Source: Anaerolineales bacterium
GTDB lineage: Bacteria > Chloroflexota > Anaerolineae > Anaerolineales > Villigracilaceae
DNA: 32,397 bases
Direction: 5' to 3'
Assembly (NCBI GenBank): GCA_016932715.1
Contig: JAFGCG010000140.1
Location: forward strand, 1 to 32,397
Shown here: positions 1-8,091 of the stretch, one piece after another
How the letters are laid out: each line of letters starts with the position of its first letter
How positions within the stretch are numbered: position 1 is the first letter of the stretch
Notes under the pieces: model-generated
What the model was told of the DNA's origin: nothing
Databases searched by the model: none
Seen by the model: only the letters and a program-made list of their open reading frames with translations
Translations under genes and position numbers: made by a program

Positions 1-494
1 GCGAGCACGAGCATCCAGCCCTTGGATGTATCGGGCGTTATCGTTGGGCTGACAGGCATCGGTGCGGGGCGAGGCGCCCTTTCCGTTCCAATACCAGTAG
101 AGACATTTGCAGTCTGTTTCGTGGTGTTTGTCATTCCCTCCAGAAAGTCCGGGATTCCATTTCGATTGGCGTCCAGTTTGCCCATCGCCGCCTCATAGCG
201 CGCCCGCGCCTCGGGCGGCAGGTTCTCAATGTCGTTGTACTCCTTTCCATCGACAATGATCTTCAGGCTGCTGACCATGGCATCACCCGCCGCGCGGCCT
301 TCCAGGATATCGGGAACACCGTTTTTGTCCCGGTCGGTAAAGATGTTCATGACATCAAACGCATCCGGGACAGGGTTTTCATGTGCATCTCCTAAAGCGC
401 GCCTTGCCTGGTCATACTGCCGACGGATGTCTGGCGGCATCTCGTCAACGCTGTGATAGGACTTCCCGTCGATAACAATAAGTCTTGCGTTCAT
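1..494 (-). CDS. Protein with duplicated EF-hand-like calcium loops (3' end beyond window)
   Basis: The gene reads leftward from an ATG at 494, with GGAGG just upstream, and runs off the window edge, so the C-terminus is missing. The visible 164 residues contain two copies of one unit. Each copy starts with a short beta-hairpin-like stretch around IDGK.Y (residues 5-13 and 77-86), continues with a PP..R..Y helix, and ends in an acidic loop of the D-x-[DN]-x-N-G-x-P-D type (residues 54-62 and 108-116). Such loops bind calcium in EF-hand, dockerin and thrombospondin-3-like repeats. A Thr/Pro-rich stretch follows, and the last residues (GWMLVLA) look like the start of a membrane segment. It is divergent from the AlaX-type gene. 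The function is unknown to me; calcium binding is inferred from the loops only. Confidence 0.75.
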   Translation of the reverse strand, partial: MNARLIVIDGKSYHSVDEMPPDIRRQYDQARRALGDAHENPVPDAFDVMNIFTDRDKNGVPDILEGRAAGDAMVSSLKIIVDGKEYNDIENLPPEARARYEAAMGKLDANRNGIPDFLEGMTNTTKQTANVSTGIGTERAPRPAPMPVSPTITPDTSKGWMLVL

Positions 495-519
495 GTTATC
501 CTCCATTGAATATTACAAG

Positions 520-547
520 TTTACACCTATTGGCTGATTTGGATAAT
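520..547 (+). promoter_or_regulatory. Candidate promoter for the AlaX-type gene
   Basis: TTTACA at 520-525 and GATAAT at 542-547 are separated by 16 bp, inside the divergent spacer. The predicted transcript start near 554 leaves a short leader before the ATG at 577. This is pattern matching to the sigma-70 consensus only. Confidence 0.35.
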
Positions 548-576
548 GCCAGTAAACTTTGTTGAACGGAGTTTTC

Positions 577-1296
577 ATGACAGAATTGCTATATCAAACT
601 GACAGCTACCTGCAGGAATTCGATGCAAAAATCACTTCTGTGTTTCCGGCTGAACGCGCCGTCGTTTTGGATTGTACTGCTTTCTATCCGGGTGGGGGAG
701 GACAGCCCTGTGACGCCGGAACGTTAACCGCCGGCGCTGCCGCCTATCCGGTGGTCAAAGTGAAGAAACAGGGCGATGACGTCCTGCATTTTCTTGGCAG
801 CGACATGCCCCTGCCAGTCCAGGGTTCCGCTGCGCGCGGGACCCTGGACTGGGCGCGGCGCTATCAGCTGATGCGCACGCATACCGCCCTGCATGTTTTG
901 TGTGGGACGGTTTTTCGCGACTACGGCGCCCTCGTCACCGGCGGGGATATGGAACCGCTCAAAGGCCGCATGGATTTCGAGTTCGAAACGATGCGCGGCG
1001 ACCTCGTGCGCGAGATCGAAGCCGCGGTCAATGCCGAGGCGGCGAAGGCGCGCGAGATCCGGGTCAGGATCTTGCCGCGCGCCGAAGCCTTCCAAATCCC
1101 TGACCTGATCCGGACCAAGATCAATCTTCTGCCCGAAGGGATCATGCAGGTGCGGACCGTCGAGATTGTGGGGCTCGACCTGCAGGCGGATGGCGGGACG
1201 CATGTCCGCAACACAAACGAGGTGGGTGCGATCCGTGTGGTTGATTACAAAAGCAAGGGCGCGATCAACAAACGGATTTATATCGAAATTAAATAG
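577..1296 (+). CDS. AlaX-type alanyl-tRNA editing protein
   Basis: This is a stand-alone relative of the alanyl-tRNA synthetase editing domain (tRNA_SAD family), which in characterised members deacylates mischarged tRNA(Ala) in the cytoplasm. The start at 577 is preferred to an in-frame ATG at 559 because CGGAG sits at the right distance upstream. The N-terminus carries an AlaRS-like YPGGGGQP.D stretch. The zinc/catalytic site shows HTALH (His102 and His106), and the C-terminal signature reads DGGTHV.NT.EVG. The usual Cys of the C-GGTH motif is Asp205 here, with His209 retained. The length of 239 residues fits AlaX proteins with a short N-terminal OB-like domain. The gene stands alone or is co-transcribed with the small membrane protein starting 17 bp downstream. 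The family is clear; the exact tRNA substrate is not. Confidence 0.85.
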   Translation: MTELLYQTDSYLQEFDAKITSVFPAERAVVLDCTAFYPGGGGQPCDAGTLTAGAAAYPVVKVKKQGDDVLHFLGSDMPLPVQGSAARGTLDWARRYQLMRTHTALHVLCGTVFRDYGALVTGGDMEPLKGRMDFEFETMRGDLVREIEAAVNAEAAKAREIRVRILPRAEAFQIPDLIRTKINLLPEGIMQVRTVEIVGLDLQADGGTHVRNTNEVGAIRVVDYKSKGAINKRIYIEIK

Positions 1297-1313
1297 CATA
1301 CATGGAGGATGCC

Positions 1314-1727
1314 ATGGCGAACAAGAGTCTATATCTTATCCTGGCGGTCGGTGTTGTTCTTTTGGCTGCCATTTTCGTGTACGACGCCGTCGGTTCCAAG
1401 CCTGGCGCTTCGAACTTTTACATGGCAACGGATATGAACGGGAAGAATCGAACGACCGTCTTTTCGCCAGCCAATCACGTTTATATCTTTTTCAACGTAA
1501 GTGGTATCGAGGCTGGGACGCGTTTTCAATCCCGTTGGTATGGACTCGATCTGGAGGGGCAGGATCCGGCTGTACCTCTCCGGGTCATAGACTATACCTG
1601 CGAGGGAGGGGCAAGCAAGCTTTTCTTCGAACTGTCATCCATTGGGGACTGGCCGAAGGGCAACTACAAAGTTGAGGTCTACATGAACGATGCAAAAGTG
1701 GGTGAGCAGACATTCAGCGTGCAGTGA
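1314..1727 (+). CDS. Small N-terminally membrane-anchored protein, Ig-like fold likely
   Basis: The ATG at 1314 is chosen because GGAGG lies 5 bp upstream; an in-frame ATG at 1302 would overlap that Shine-Dalgarno. The 137-residue product has one hydrophobic N-terminal segment (about residues 5-23) without a lipobox. It is followed by an extracytoplasmic domain rich in beta-strands and ending in a W..G.YKVEVYM......F.V pattern. That C-terminal pattern recalls small Ig-like or CARDB-like domains of bacterial surface proteins. I do not recognise a named family. A hairpin with flanking A and T runs follows at 1752-1790. Confidence 0.65.
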   Translation: MANKSLYLILAVGVVLLAAIFVYDAVGSKPGASNFYMATDMNGKNRTTVFSPANHVYIFFNVSGIEAGTRFQSRWYGLDLEGQDPAVPLRVIDYTCEGGASKLFFELSSIGDWPKGNYKVEVYMNDAKVGEQTFSVQ

Positions 1728-1751
1728 TTGATCGAAATTCATAGTTGGTAC

Positions 1752-1793
1752 AAAAAACGCGCTCCCTGCTTTTGGCGAGAGTGCGTCTTTGTT
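1752..1793. terminator. Bidirectional intrinsic terminator between convergent genes
   Basis: Stem ACGCGCTC (1757-1764) pairs with GAGTGCGT (1779-1786), including one G-T pair. It is preceded by six A and followed by a T-rich run (CTTTGTTT), so it can work on both strands. It lies between two convergent genes. Confidence 0.55.
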
Positions 1794-1822
1794 TCCAGGT
1801 TCAACTGCGGACAAAACCGCAC

Positions 1823-3373
1823 TTACGACAATAATACCTGTCCGCAATATTCACATTTATCCATCCCCAGTTCCAGGGTGCCGCCGCAGTTGGGGCATTG
1901 GATGGTTTCCACTTTGATCGGATAACCCTGGGCTTTGAACGCAGCTTCGTTCTCCGCCAGGTCGGCGCGCAGGCGCTTGAGTCGCGCCAGATACGCGTCG
2001 CCGGTCACCTCGCCCGAGGCGCGCAGGCGCTCGACATCGGCGATGGATTCTTTCAACATGCGCCGCTGGGCTTCGAGCGACTCGCGGCTGGTATTTTGGA
2101 AGGAGACTTTCATCTCAGGTTTCTTTGGAATGGAAGCCAGGATCCCTGCAATCACGAGGATGATCGCGGAGACAATTACGCCGACAATCAAAGGCGTATA
2201 TTGAAATCCGGGCAGCGAGCTGAAAGTGACTTTCTCGACCTGGACTGCGCCTCCATCTGCGACGACCACATAGCGCTCCGCTCCGAGTTTGCCGACATCG
2301 ATACGGTAGATGCCCGTCCTGTGTGTGGCTAAATTGTGGCGCGCACCGCTGCCGGTGAAGATGACGACTTCGCCGCTGTCTGCGCCGATGACGGCTTCTT
2401 CCTTTCCATCGCCGTCGATATCGATGCCCGAGATCTCGGTCACCTTGTCGGAGAGCGACCCGCTCCAGAGCTTGTCGCCGGTGTTCGAGAATGCCCAGAC
2501 ACCGCCGTCTTTCCCGCCTGCCACGATCTCGCGCGCCGACGGATCGCCATTCAGTTCCACTTCGCGCACCTCGCTGACAGCTTGCCCGAGCCTGGTCTTG
2601 AAGAGCGTACTTCCATCCACGGCGCTGTAGATAAAGAAGGCGCCATATTCTCCGCCGGTGATGATCTCACTGTCGCCGTCGCTGTCCAGGTCGAAGGCAC
2701 GCAGGCGCCGCAACTGTTCCTGGCTGTGAGACCAAATGGGATTCCCCTGCGCGTCGAGGACGGCGATATTTCCGCCGTTGGCGGCTGCGGCAAGGTACAT
2801 TTGTCCGCTGATCCTGGCATCATCCATGCCGCGCACTTCGCCGCTCCCAAGCATGTACGTCCACAACGGTTGACCTTCCAGGCTCAGCGCCAGGAGTCTG
2901 CCGCTGGAATCACCTAAAACAATTTGCGGTCCGGAAGCGAAGCGGATGAGCGCGATCCGGGCAGGAGTCCCAATCTCCAGCGCCGTCGCCAGGGTGGTCC
3001 GCTTGCCGTCGCTGATCACATCCACCGACATGCCTGTGCCGGCGTAATAGACGAGGATGTCCTCCCTGCCATCGCCGTTGACATCGCCCAGCGTGGTTTT
3101 GGGGAACTGATAATCCTAGCTGAGCAGCACGGCGCCATTGCCATCATAAACAGAGACATTCATCGGGTTTTGAATGAAGAGTTCGTTCTGGGCATCACCC
3201 ATCACGTTAATGACTTTCATGCTCTCAGGTCCCAGATAGGGACGTGACCAGGCAGCCTGACCGCCAAATTTTTGCGCGCTGACCGCGCCGCCGAACGAGA
3301 ATGCCGCGGCGACGCCCATTACCAGACAAACCAGGATAATGGCAACAACGAACGGGACGATTTTGCGATTCAT
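1823..3373 (-). pseudogene. FG-GAP beta-propeller membrane protein with C-terminal zinc ribbon, interrupted by in-frame TAG
   Basis: Reading leftward from the ATG at 3373, one continuous frame of 516 sense and stop codons ends at 1823, but codon 86 (3116-3118) is TAG. The frame continues without a shift on both sides: the 28 codons after the stop encode D-V-N-G-D-G, a classic FG-GAP calcium loop, so the gene is one unit broken by one codon. The conceptual protein has a membrane segment at about residues 6-26 and an extracytoplasmic propeller with several D-x-D-G-D-G loops. A second membrane segment follows at about 390-412, then a helical SHOCT-like stretch and a CPNCGG...CEYCG zinc ribbon that should be cytoplasmic. 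The ATG at 3031 has no good Shine-Dalgarno. The start abuts the stop of the upstream gene (3374). It is either a recent nonsense mutation, a sequence error, or readthrough. Confidence 0.8.
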
Positions 3374-4306
3374 TTACGCAGCCTTTCTTTGCAGGAGCGA
3401 ATAGGTCGAATGCAGCAAGCTGAGAATGTGTTCCGACTCGACTTCCTCGAACGGCGAGTTGGCTGCGACATCGATAATGCCGCCTTCCGTGTTTACTTGG
3501 GCAACCGTGTATTTGCCGAGATTGACACCCGGCCTGAATGTTTTGTTCGGGACGATTTTGTAAATCTCAGGATTGACTGCAATGCGTATCTTGAGGGACT
3601 GTTCCGCGCCTTTGAATTTTTCGGGCTTCAGTTTCATCTTGCCGCTGATGCTGCTGCGCTTCCAATACGATTTGCGCTTTTTCGATTTTTGGATCGCTGA
3701 GACGCGCAGGACATTCCCATCATACAGCTTGGCTTTCAGCGCCAGCCATTCATCGCGGAAATACTGTGTCGTGCGGTCCTGGGTGTCCTTTGTTTCCTGC
3801 GCGACTTTCGAGTCGAGCATCGCGCCGGTCAGGTCGAGATGACCGAGAAAAGTAGATTCCGGCTTCAAGTCGTCGCGAAGCGTATGCAGGATCTGTTTCG
3901 CGGCGGCGTAGCGCGGTGAGAAATCGTATGAATCGCTCTTGCGCAAACTGCGGGCCATCACCAGGGCAGCAACCCACAAGAGGATCCCACCGGCAGTGAA
4001 CACAAAGGATGTATATCCAAGCAGTAAAAGGAACCCATCGATCCCCATCAGGCCCAGCCCGGCAAAAAAGATGGTCATGGGTACCCAGCGCCATTTGTCA
4101 CCGGCTGCCTCGGTCTTTTGCACCTGCGCCACGAATCCATCCATGCCTTGCATGACCGTTTCCGGCCGGTCAGCAATGGAAACATAGATGGGTGTGTATT
4201 CCTTTTTCCCTGCTGTGGGCGCGGGAGTCTTTTTGCGGGCGGTATTGAGGAGATAAAAAAAGAGAAGTACCGCTGCGATTCCTGCGCCGCAAAGAATGAT
4301 TTCCAT
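3374..4306 (-). CDS. Membrane protein of unknown function
   Basis: The 310-residue protein starts at an ATG at 4306 with GGAG 9 bp upstream. It has an N-terminal hydrophobic helix (about residues 1-20). A hydrophobic pair in the middle (roughly 75-118) follows a short WRWVP motif. The C-terminal half is soluble, with basic and aromatic patches and strand-forming sequence. The stop codon directly abuts the start of the FG-GAP/zinc-ribbon gene, so the two are translationally coupled and probably work together at the membrane. I do not recognise a family and see no catalytic motif. Confidence 0.7.
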   Translation of the reverse strand: MEIILCGAGIAAVLLFFYLLNTARKKTPAPTAGKKEYTPIYVSIADRPETVMQGMDGFVAQVQKTEAAGDKWRWVPMTIFFAGLGLMGIDGFLLLLGYTSFVFTAGGILLWVAALVMARSLRKSDSYDFSPRYAAAKQILHTLRDDLKPESTFLGHLDLTGAMLDSKVAQETKDTQDRTTQYFRDEWLALKAKLYDGNVLRVSAIQKSKKRKSYWKRSSISGKMKLKPEKFKGAEQSLKIRIAVNPEIYKIVPNKTFRPGVNLGKYTVAQVNTEGGIIDVAANSPFEEVESEHILSLLHSTYSLLQRKAA

Positions 4307-4323
4307 GCTGTGTGCTCCGAGTT

Positions 4324-4329
4324 TATAAT
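4324..4329 (+). promoter_or_regulatory. Candidate -10 element for a leaderless transcript
   Basis: TATAAT lies 8 bp upstream of the ATG at 4338, and no Shine-Dalgarno is visible between them. A transcript starting at the usual distance would begin at or within two bases of the start codon. The -35 region (4301-4306) is poor. Confidence 0.3.
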
Positions 4330-4337
4330 CTGATAAG

Positions 4338-5504
4338 ATGAAAAGAGTTCTCTACACTGCCTTCGACATCGTCCCAAGTCCGAAAGGGGCGTCTACCCAT
4401 ATTTTGCATAACATTCGCGGGCTCGTCAATAGCCAGTTGGATGTACAGCTCCTGACACCGAACGATGGCTTGCTTCCCGCGCAGGATACAATCGATGGCG
4501 CGCGCCTGACGCGTATTCCACAGGATTTTTCACAAACCTTCCTGGCGCGTGCGGTTCATTTTGGAAAGGCAGTCCTTGCCCACCTGGCACTCCATCCGAA
4601 TTACGATGTGGTGCACTACCGCAGCATTTGGGACGGCCTGGCGGTCGCGCAGAACAAAAAACGCTATGGCTACAAGGCTCTTTTTGAGGTGAACGGACTG
4701 CCGTCCATCGAGCTCAAATACCATTATCCGGGAATCGACTCAAGTCTCCTCACCAAGATCAAGGAACAGGAAATGGCGACGCTGCACCTCAGCGACGCGA
4801 TCGTCTGTCCCTCGAATGTAACGCGGGACTACATTGCCTCGCTCGGACTCAGCCCCAGGCGGGTGACCGTTATCCCGAACGGAGTCAGCCCCTCAGACTT
4901 TTGCTCGTCGCCTCTGCCGAGCCGCGCCGGTCGCGTGCCCGTCCTGCTTTACATCGGCACCCTCGCCGATTGGCAGGGACTCGATGTTGTGATCAAAGCT
5001 CTTCCCAGAATTCTCGAACAGCAGGCTGTTCGACTCCATATCGTGGGGCGCGGACGCTCGCGGCAGAGGAAGCTTTTATCGAAGCAGATCCGCAAGCTGG
5101 GCCTGGAAGGGAGCGTGATCGTCCAGCCCGCGGTGCCCCACCATCAAGTCGCCGCGCTGATCGCGGAATCCGATATCTGCCTTGCTCCGCTGGGACTGAA
5201 TGACCGCAACGTGACTCAGGGCGCCTGCCCGATCAAGGTGCTGGAATACATGGCATCCTCACGTCCCCTGGTTGCCTCGAACATGCCGATCGTGCGCGAA
5301 CTTGTCCGCGAAGACCAGGACGCGCTGCTCTTCTCCCCGAATGACCCCGCCGACCTGGCACGGCAAGTGCTTGCGCTGTTGAATGATTATGATTTGTCGA
5401 AACGTTTGTCCGAATCCGCTGCCGAACGCGCCCTGACCCAATTTACCTGGCACGCGGCCCAGAAGAAGCTGGTGAAGGTCTACAAGAAACTTCTGGGTGA
5501 CTAG
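4338..5504 (+). CDS. GT4-family glycosyltransferase
   Basis: The 388-residue protein has the GT-B two-domain layout of family GT4. The N-terminal domain opens with a beta strand and the glycine loop PSPKGASTH, typical of acceptor-side GT4 domains. The C-terminal domain has IPNGV (about residue 180), a LLYIGTLADWQGLD donor-site strand, and the region KVLEYMASSRPLVAS...REL that contains the EX7E-type nucleotide-sugar site. It should transfer a sugar from a nucleotide sugar to a lipid, glycan or small acceptor at the cytoplasmic side of the membrane. The substrate cannot be deduced. Its stop overlaps the stop of the convergent thioesterase gene by three bases. No Shine-Dalgarno precedes the ATG. 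Confidence 0.88.
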   Translation: MKRVLYTAFDIVPSPKGASTHILHNIRGLVNSQLDVQLLTPNDGLLPAQDTIDGARLTRIPQDFSQTFLARAVHFGKAVLAHLALHPNYDVVHYRSIWDGLAVAQNKKRYGYKALFEVNGLPSIELKYHYPGIDSSLLTKIKEQEMATLHLSDAIVCPSNVTRDYIASLGLSPRRVTVIPNGVSPSDFCSSPLPSRAGRVPVLLYIGTLADWQGLDVVIKALPRILEQQAVRLHIVGRGRSRQRKLLSKQIRKLGLEGSVIVQPAVPHHQVAALIAESDICLAPLGLNDRNVTQGACPIKVLEYMASSRPLVASNMPIVRELVREDQDALLFSPNDPADLARQVLALLNDYDLSKRLSESAAERALTQFTWHAAQKKLVKVYKKLLGD

Positions 5505-5926
5505 ATCGATTTTCCCTTCGGCAAAGAGAACACTTTCGACACTTCTTCCGGAATAGCACGCGGCGCGCCGGTCTTTGCATCCACAAAAACCCAGTCTGTT
5601 TCGCCCTTGACCAGGACTTTGCCATCTGACTTGCGGACGAACTCGTATTTGCGCAATGACCTCACGCGCCGGACGTTTTCCACCCATGTTTTGATCTCGA
5701 TCTCTTCCCCTGCAAAAGCGGGGAGGAAGTATTCGATCCTGTGCTCGCGGATAAACCAGGCGGCATCGTTCCCCTGAGCTGCGATGCCGCCGATCGCGGC
5801 GTAATGTTCGACGGCAATGTCCTGCATCCATTGGACATAGGCCACATTGTTGACGTGGCCGTTCTCGTCGATCGCCTCGGCCGGAATAGTGAACGAACGG
5901 ATGTACACTCGATTTGCATTAGTCAT
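5501..5926 (-). CDS. Hotdog-fold acyl-CoA/acyl-ACP thioesterase (4HBT/FadM-YbgC-like)
   Basis: The ATG at 5926 gives 141 residues, normal for the family; an in-frame GTG at 5971 would add 15 residues outside the domain. The signature DENGHVNNVAYVQWMQDIAVEHY is the 4HBT active-site region, with the catalytic acid Asp at its start and the long hotdog helix following. The central strands read WFIREHRIEYFLPAFAGEEIEIKTWV and DWVFVDAKTGAPRAIP, as in YbgC/FatA-type enzymes. It should hydrolyse acyl thioesters in the cytoplasm; chain length is not predictable. It lies upstream of the chrA-like gene's 3' end on the same strand but is separated from it by about 57 bp. Confidence 0.85.
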   Translation of the reverse strand: MTNANRVYIRSFTIPAEAIDENGHVNNVAYVQWMQDIAVEHYAAIGGIAAQGNDAAWFIREHRIEYFLPAFAGEEIEIKTWVENVRRVRSLRKYEFVRKSDGKVLVKGETDWVFVDAKTGAPRAIPEEVSKVFSLPKGKSI

Positions 5927-5982
5927 CGGTACCCTGCACTGGAAGGTGTTTTGAAAATGGTTTTTAACCACGGATCCTCATT

Positions 5983-7104
5983 TTAGCGGATAAATGAAAA
6001 TACAAAACCGGCCAATGCCCCGCCTGCGATTAACCAGGTCGAATTGATTTTGTAGCGCAGGAGCAGGATCAATGAAATCACGGCGAGGCTGGCAGTGTAA
6101 AAATCGATGAGCGAGGAGACTCCCAGTTGGACGGTTACGGCAGCCATCAGCCCGAGAGCAGAAGCGTTGACACCATCCAGCAGGCTGCTCGCCCAGGTCG
6201 AGTCCCGGATCTTTGGGATAAGCGGATTCGAGATCGCGACGAAAATGAAGGAGGGGAGGAAAATCCCGAGCGTGGCGAGCAAGGCGCCCGCTGTGCCACC
6301 GAGCAGGTACCCGATGAAGGTCGCGGCGGTGAAAAGCGGACCCGGCGTGACCTGTCCGATGGCAATTGCGTCCAGGAGTTGTTGATCCGTCAGCCAGCCC
6401 AGGCGCAGGACGAAGTCGGCGCGCAGAAAGGCAAGCAGGACATAGCCGCTCCCGTACAAGACGGAACCGATTTTGAGAAATGTTAGGAACAGAAATGGCA
6501 GGCTAAAGGGGATCGGGGCTTGTGCAAGCAGGATGCCGCTGAATGGAAACAACATGGCAGGATGGAGATTTCTGAGGCGCTGAATATTTGTGATCACCAT
6601 GAAAACCAGACCGCCCGCAAACAGCAGCGCGATTTCGTTCACTCGCAGAAAATAGAGACCAAAGGCAATTGCGCCGATTGTCGCCAGCGTCTTATTCCTG
6701 AGCGCTTTTCCTCCGAGAGTCCACAAGGCTTGTGCGATGATCGCGATGACGACCGGCTTGATACCGTAGAGCAGCCATTCCGCCTGCGGCGTTGCACCGA
6801 ATCGAACATACAGCCATGCCAGGGCGAGGACGATCAATGTGGCGGGAGCGAGGAAGCAAAATCCGCCGAGCAGCAAACCCCGCCAGCCCGCGCGCACGTA
6901 GCCGATGTGGATCGCCATTTCGGTCGAGTTGGGACCCGGGATCAGATTGGTCGCGCCGAGCAAGTCGAGGAATTCTTCGTCGGTCAACCACTTGCGGCGG
7001 GCGACTACCTCGTCATGCATGATGGCGATGTGCGCAGCCGGTCCACCAAAAGCTGTGAAGCCCAGTCTGAGGAAGAGTGCCGCGACTTCTGTTAATCTGT
7101 TCAC
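5983..7104 (-). CDS. chrA: Chromate transporter family (CHR) protein, full-length type
   Basis: The 373-residue protein is a two-domain CHR transporter. The N-terminal half shows RLGFTAFGGPAAHIA, the W(L)TDEEFLDLLG motif and IPGPNSTEMAIHIGY. The C-terminal half repeats the pattern as FLKIGSVLYGSGYVL and VTPGPLFTAATFIGY. About ten hydrophobic segments are visible. Characterised relatives export chromate or use it in place of sulfate; many family members have no tested substrate, so chromate is a family-level call. The start is a GTG at 7104 just 9 bp after the stop of the ABM-fold gene, so the two are probably coupled. The Shine-Dalgarno is weak. Confidence 0.85.
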   Translation of the reverse strand: MNRLTEVAALFLRLGFTAFGGPAAHIAIMHDEVVARRKWLTDEEFLDLLGATNLIPGPNSTEMAIHIGYVRAGWRGLLLGGFCFLAPATLIVLALAWLYVRFGATPQAEWLLYGIKPVVIAIIAQALWTLGGKALRNKTLATIGAIAFGLYFLRVNEIALLFAGGLVFMVITNIQRLRNLHPAMLFPFSGILLAQAPIPFSLPFLFLTFLKIGSVLYGSGYVLLAFLRADFVLRLGWLTDQQLLDAIAIGQVTPGPLFTAATFIGYLLGGTAGALLATLGIFLPSFIFVAISNPLIPKIRDSTWASSLLDGVNASALGLMAAVTVQLGVSSLIDFYTASLAVISLILLLRYKINSTWLIAGGALAGFVFSFIR

Positions 7105-7113
7105 TGGGCGGTT

Positions 7114-7419
7114 TCAGGATTGCCCGACAACTTCGTAATGCACGACGGTGGGTTCGAATTCGAGCAGGAAATCCTTGTCTTCCGGGTAATACTTTGCAGC
7201 TTCGACATCTTCTCCGGCAAAGCCTTTGATGGCTTCCAGGCTCTCCCAAAATGTCAGCGTGATGAAGTGGGTAATGTCGCCTTCGCGTCTTTCCAGGATG
7301 TGAACGCTGAGATTGCCTTTGACGGATCGATAATCCGGGATGGCGCGGGCGTTCGTAAATTCTCGATAAGCGTCTGCTTTTGAGGTGGGGACGCGTCCAT
7401 GCCACATTCGTACGATCAT
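7114..7419 (-). CDS. Antibiotic biosynthesis monooxygenase (ABM)-fold protein
   Basis: The ATG at 7419 has AGGAGG upstream at the correct distance and gives 101 residues; the longer frame to 7527 has no support. MIVRMWHGRVP at the N-terminus, a central ERREGDITHFITLTFWES strand and the FAGED...KYYPEDKDFLLEFEPTVVHYEV end fit a dimeric alpha/beta barrel. Homologues include YgiN-like quinol oxygenases, heme-degrading enzymes and many proteins of unknown role. No heme-ligand pattern can be assigned. It is in one unit with the chromate-type transporter, which suggests a stress- or redox-linked role, but this is only inference. Confidence 0.7.
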   Translation of the reverse strand: MIVRMWHGRVPTSKADAYREFTNARAIPDYRSVKGNLSVHILERREGDITHFITLTFWESLEAIKGFAGEDVEAAKYYPEDKDFLLEFEPTVVHYEVVGQS

Positions 7420-7525
7420 TTTAGCCTCCTGGTCGTGCAGGTGATCAGGTACCCAGAGGTGCATTATAAGCTGTGATGTAAGGGTTTCTACATTCGAAAT
7501 GACCGCTTCGAGGGGGTAGCTCGCC

Positions 7526-7565
7526 ATGAATGGAAAAAATCCGCGCGCCGCGGATTTCCATTCAT
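7526..7565 (-). terminator. Intrinsic terminator of the response regulator gene
   Basis: On the minus strand a stem ATCCGCG/CGCGGAT with a 3-nt loop is followed directly by a T run. Outer arms pair further (10 bp) across a 3-nt A bulge, giving a long hairpin. It lies 19 bp after the stop of the response regulator at 7584. Confidence 0.7.
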
Positions 7566-7583
7566 GATCAGATCTTCATACAC

Positions 7584-7961
7584 TCATTCGCCGAGCAAAT
7601 CTTTTACTTTTGAGGTGAGATCGTCGATGCGAAAAGGTTTGACGAGATAATCGTTCGCTCCTGCCCCAATCGCGACGATTTTGCTGTCGGTGTTATCCAG
7701 CGCTGTCACAATCAGGATCGGCGTATATTTGAAATTTGGATGGGCGCGCAGCATCCGGCACAACTTAAAACCGTCTGGCGGCGGCATCATCAGGTCCAGG
7801 AGAAACGCCTGGGGGGACGTGGAATCCGCTACTTCCATTGCCTTCCAACTCTCGTTCACAACAACGGCGTCATACCCTTCCATCATGAGAACATCGGCGA
7901 TGAAGGTTGAAGCAGGAATGTCGTCCTCGACGACCATGATCTTTGTTTTGGCACTGTTCAT
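7584..7961 (-). CDS. Single-domain response regulator (CheY-like receiver)
   Basis: The 125 residues form one receiver domain with no output domain. The acidic pocket is E12-D13-D14, the phosphoacceptor is Asp56 in FLLDLMMPPPDG, the switch Thr is in ILIVTALDN, and the conserved Lys is in VKPFRIDDL. Such proteins act by protein-protein interaction or in phosphorelays. No cognate kinase is adjacent. It is 130 bp downstream of the VWA gene on the same strand and has its own terminator. A TATAAT at 8005-8010 suggests its own promoter as well, so membership of the MoxR/VWA operon is uncertain. Confidence 0.88.
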   Translation of the reverse strand: MNSAKTKIMVVEDDIPASTFIADVLMMEGYDAVVVNESWKAMEVADSTSPQAFLLDLMMPPPDGFKLCRMLRAHPNFKYTPILIVTALDNTDSKIVAIGAGANDYLVKPFRIDDLTSKVKDLLGE

Positions 7962-8004
7962 AGTGTTTCGATGATCTCTGCCCCGCCAGAGTGCGTCCCA
8001 CCCT

Positions 8005-8010
8005 ATTATA
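8005..8010 (-). promoter_or_regulatory. Candidate -10 box upstream of response regulator
   Basis: A perfect TATAAT on the minus strand lies 43 bp upstream of the ATG at 7961. No good -35 hexamer was found at the normal spacing. Confidence 0.3.
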
Positions 8011-8091
8011 AACCAAATGGCTTTACAGTTGATTTACAACCTGCCCAACAAATCCATTAGTTCCCGGCGAGGTGCCAGCCAGGGCGATTTT

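Noticed and set aside
3116..3118. TAG as a recoded sense codon (pyrrolysine or changed code)
   Set aside because: TAG ends several normal genes in this window at the expected protein length, and no supporting downstream structure was identified.
6520..7095. Plus-strand open frame opposite the chromate transporter gene
   Set aside because: Antisense shadow; the minus-strand product shows the duplicated CHR motifs.
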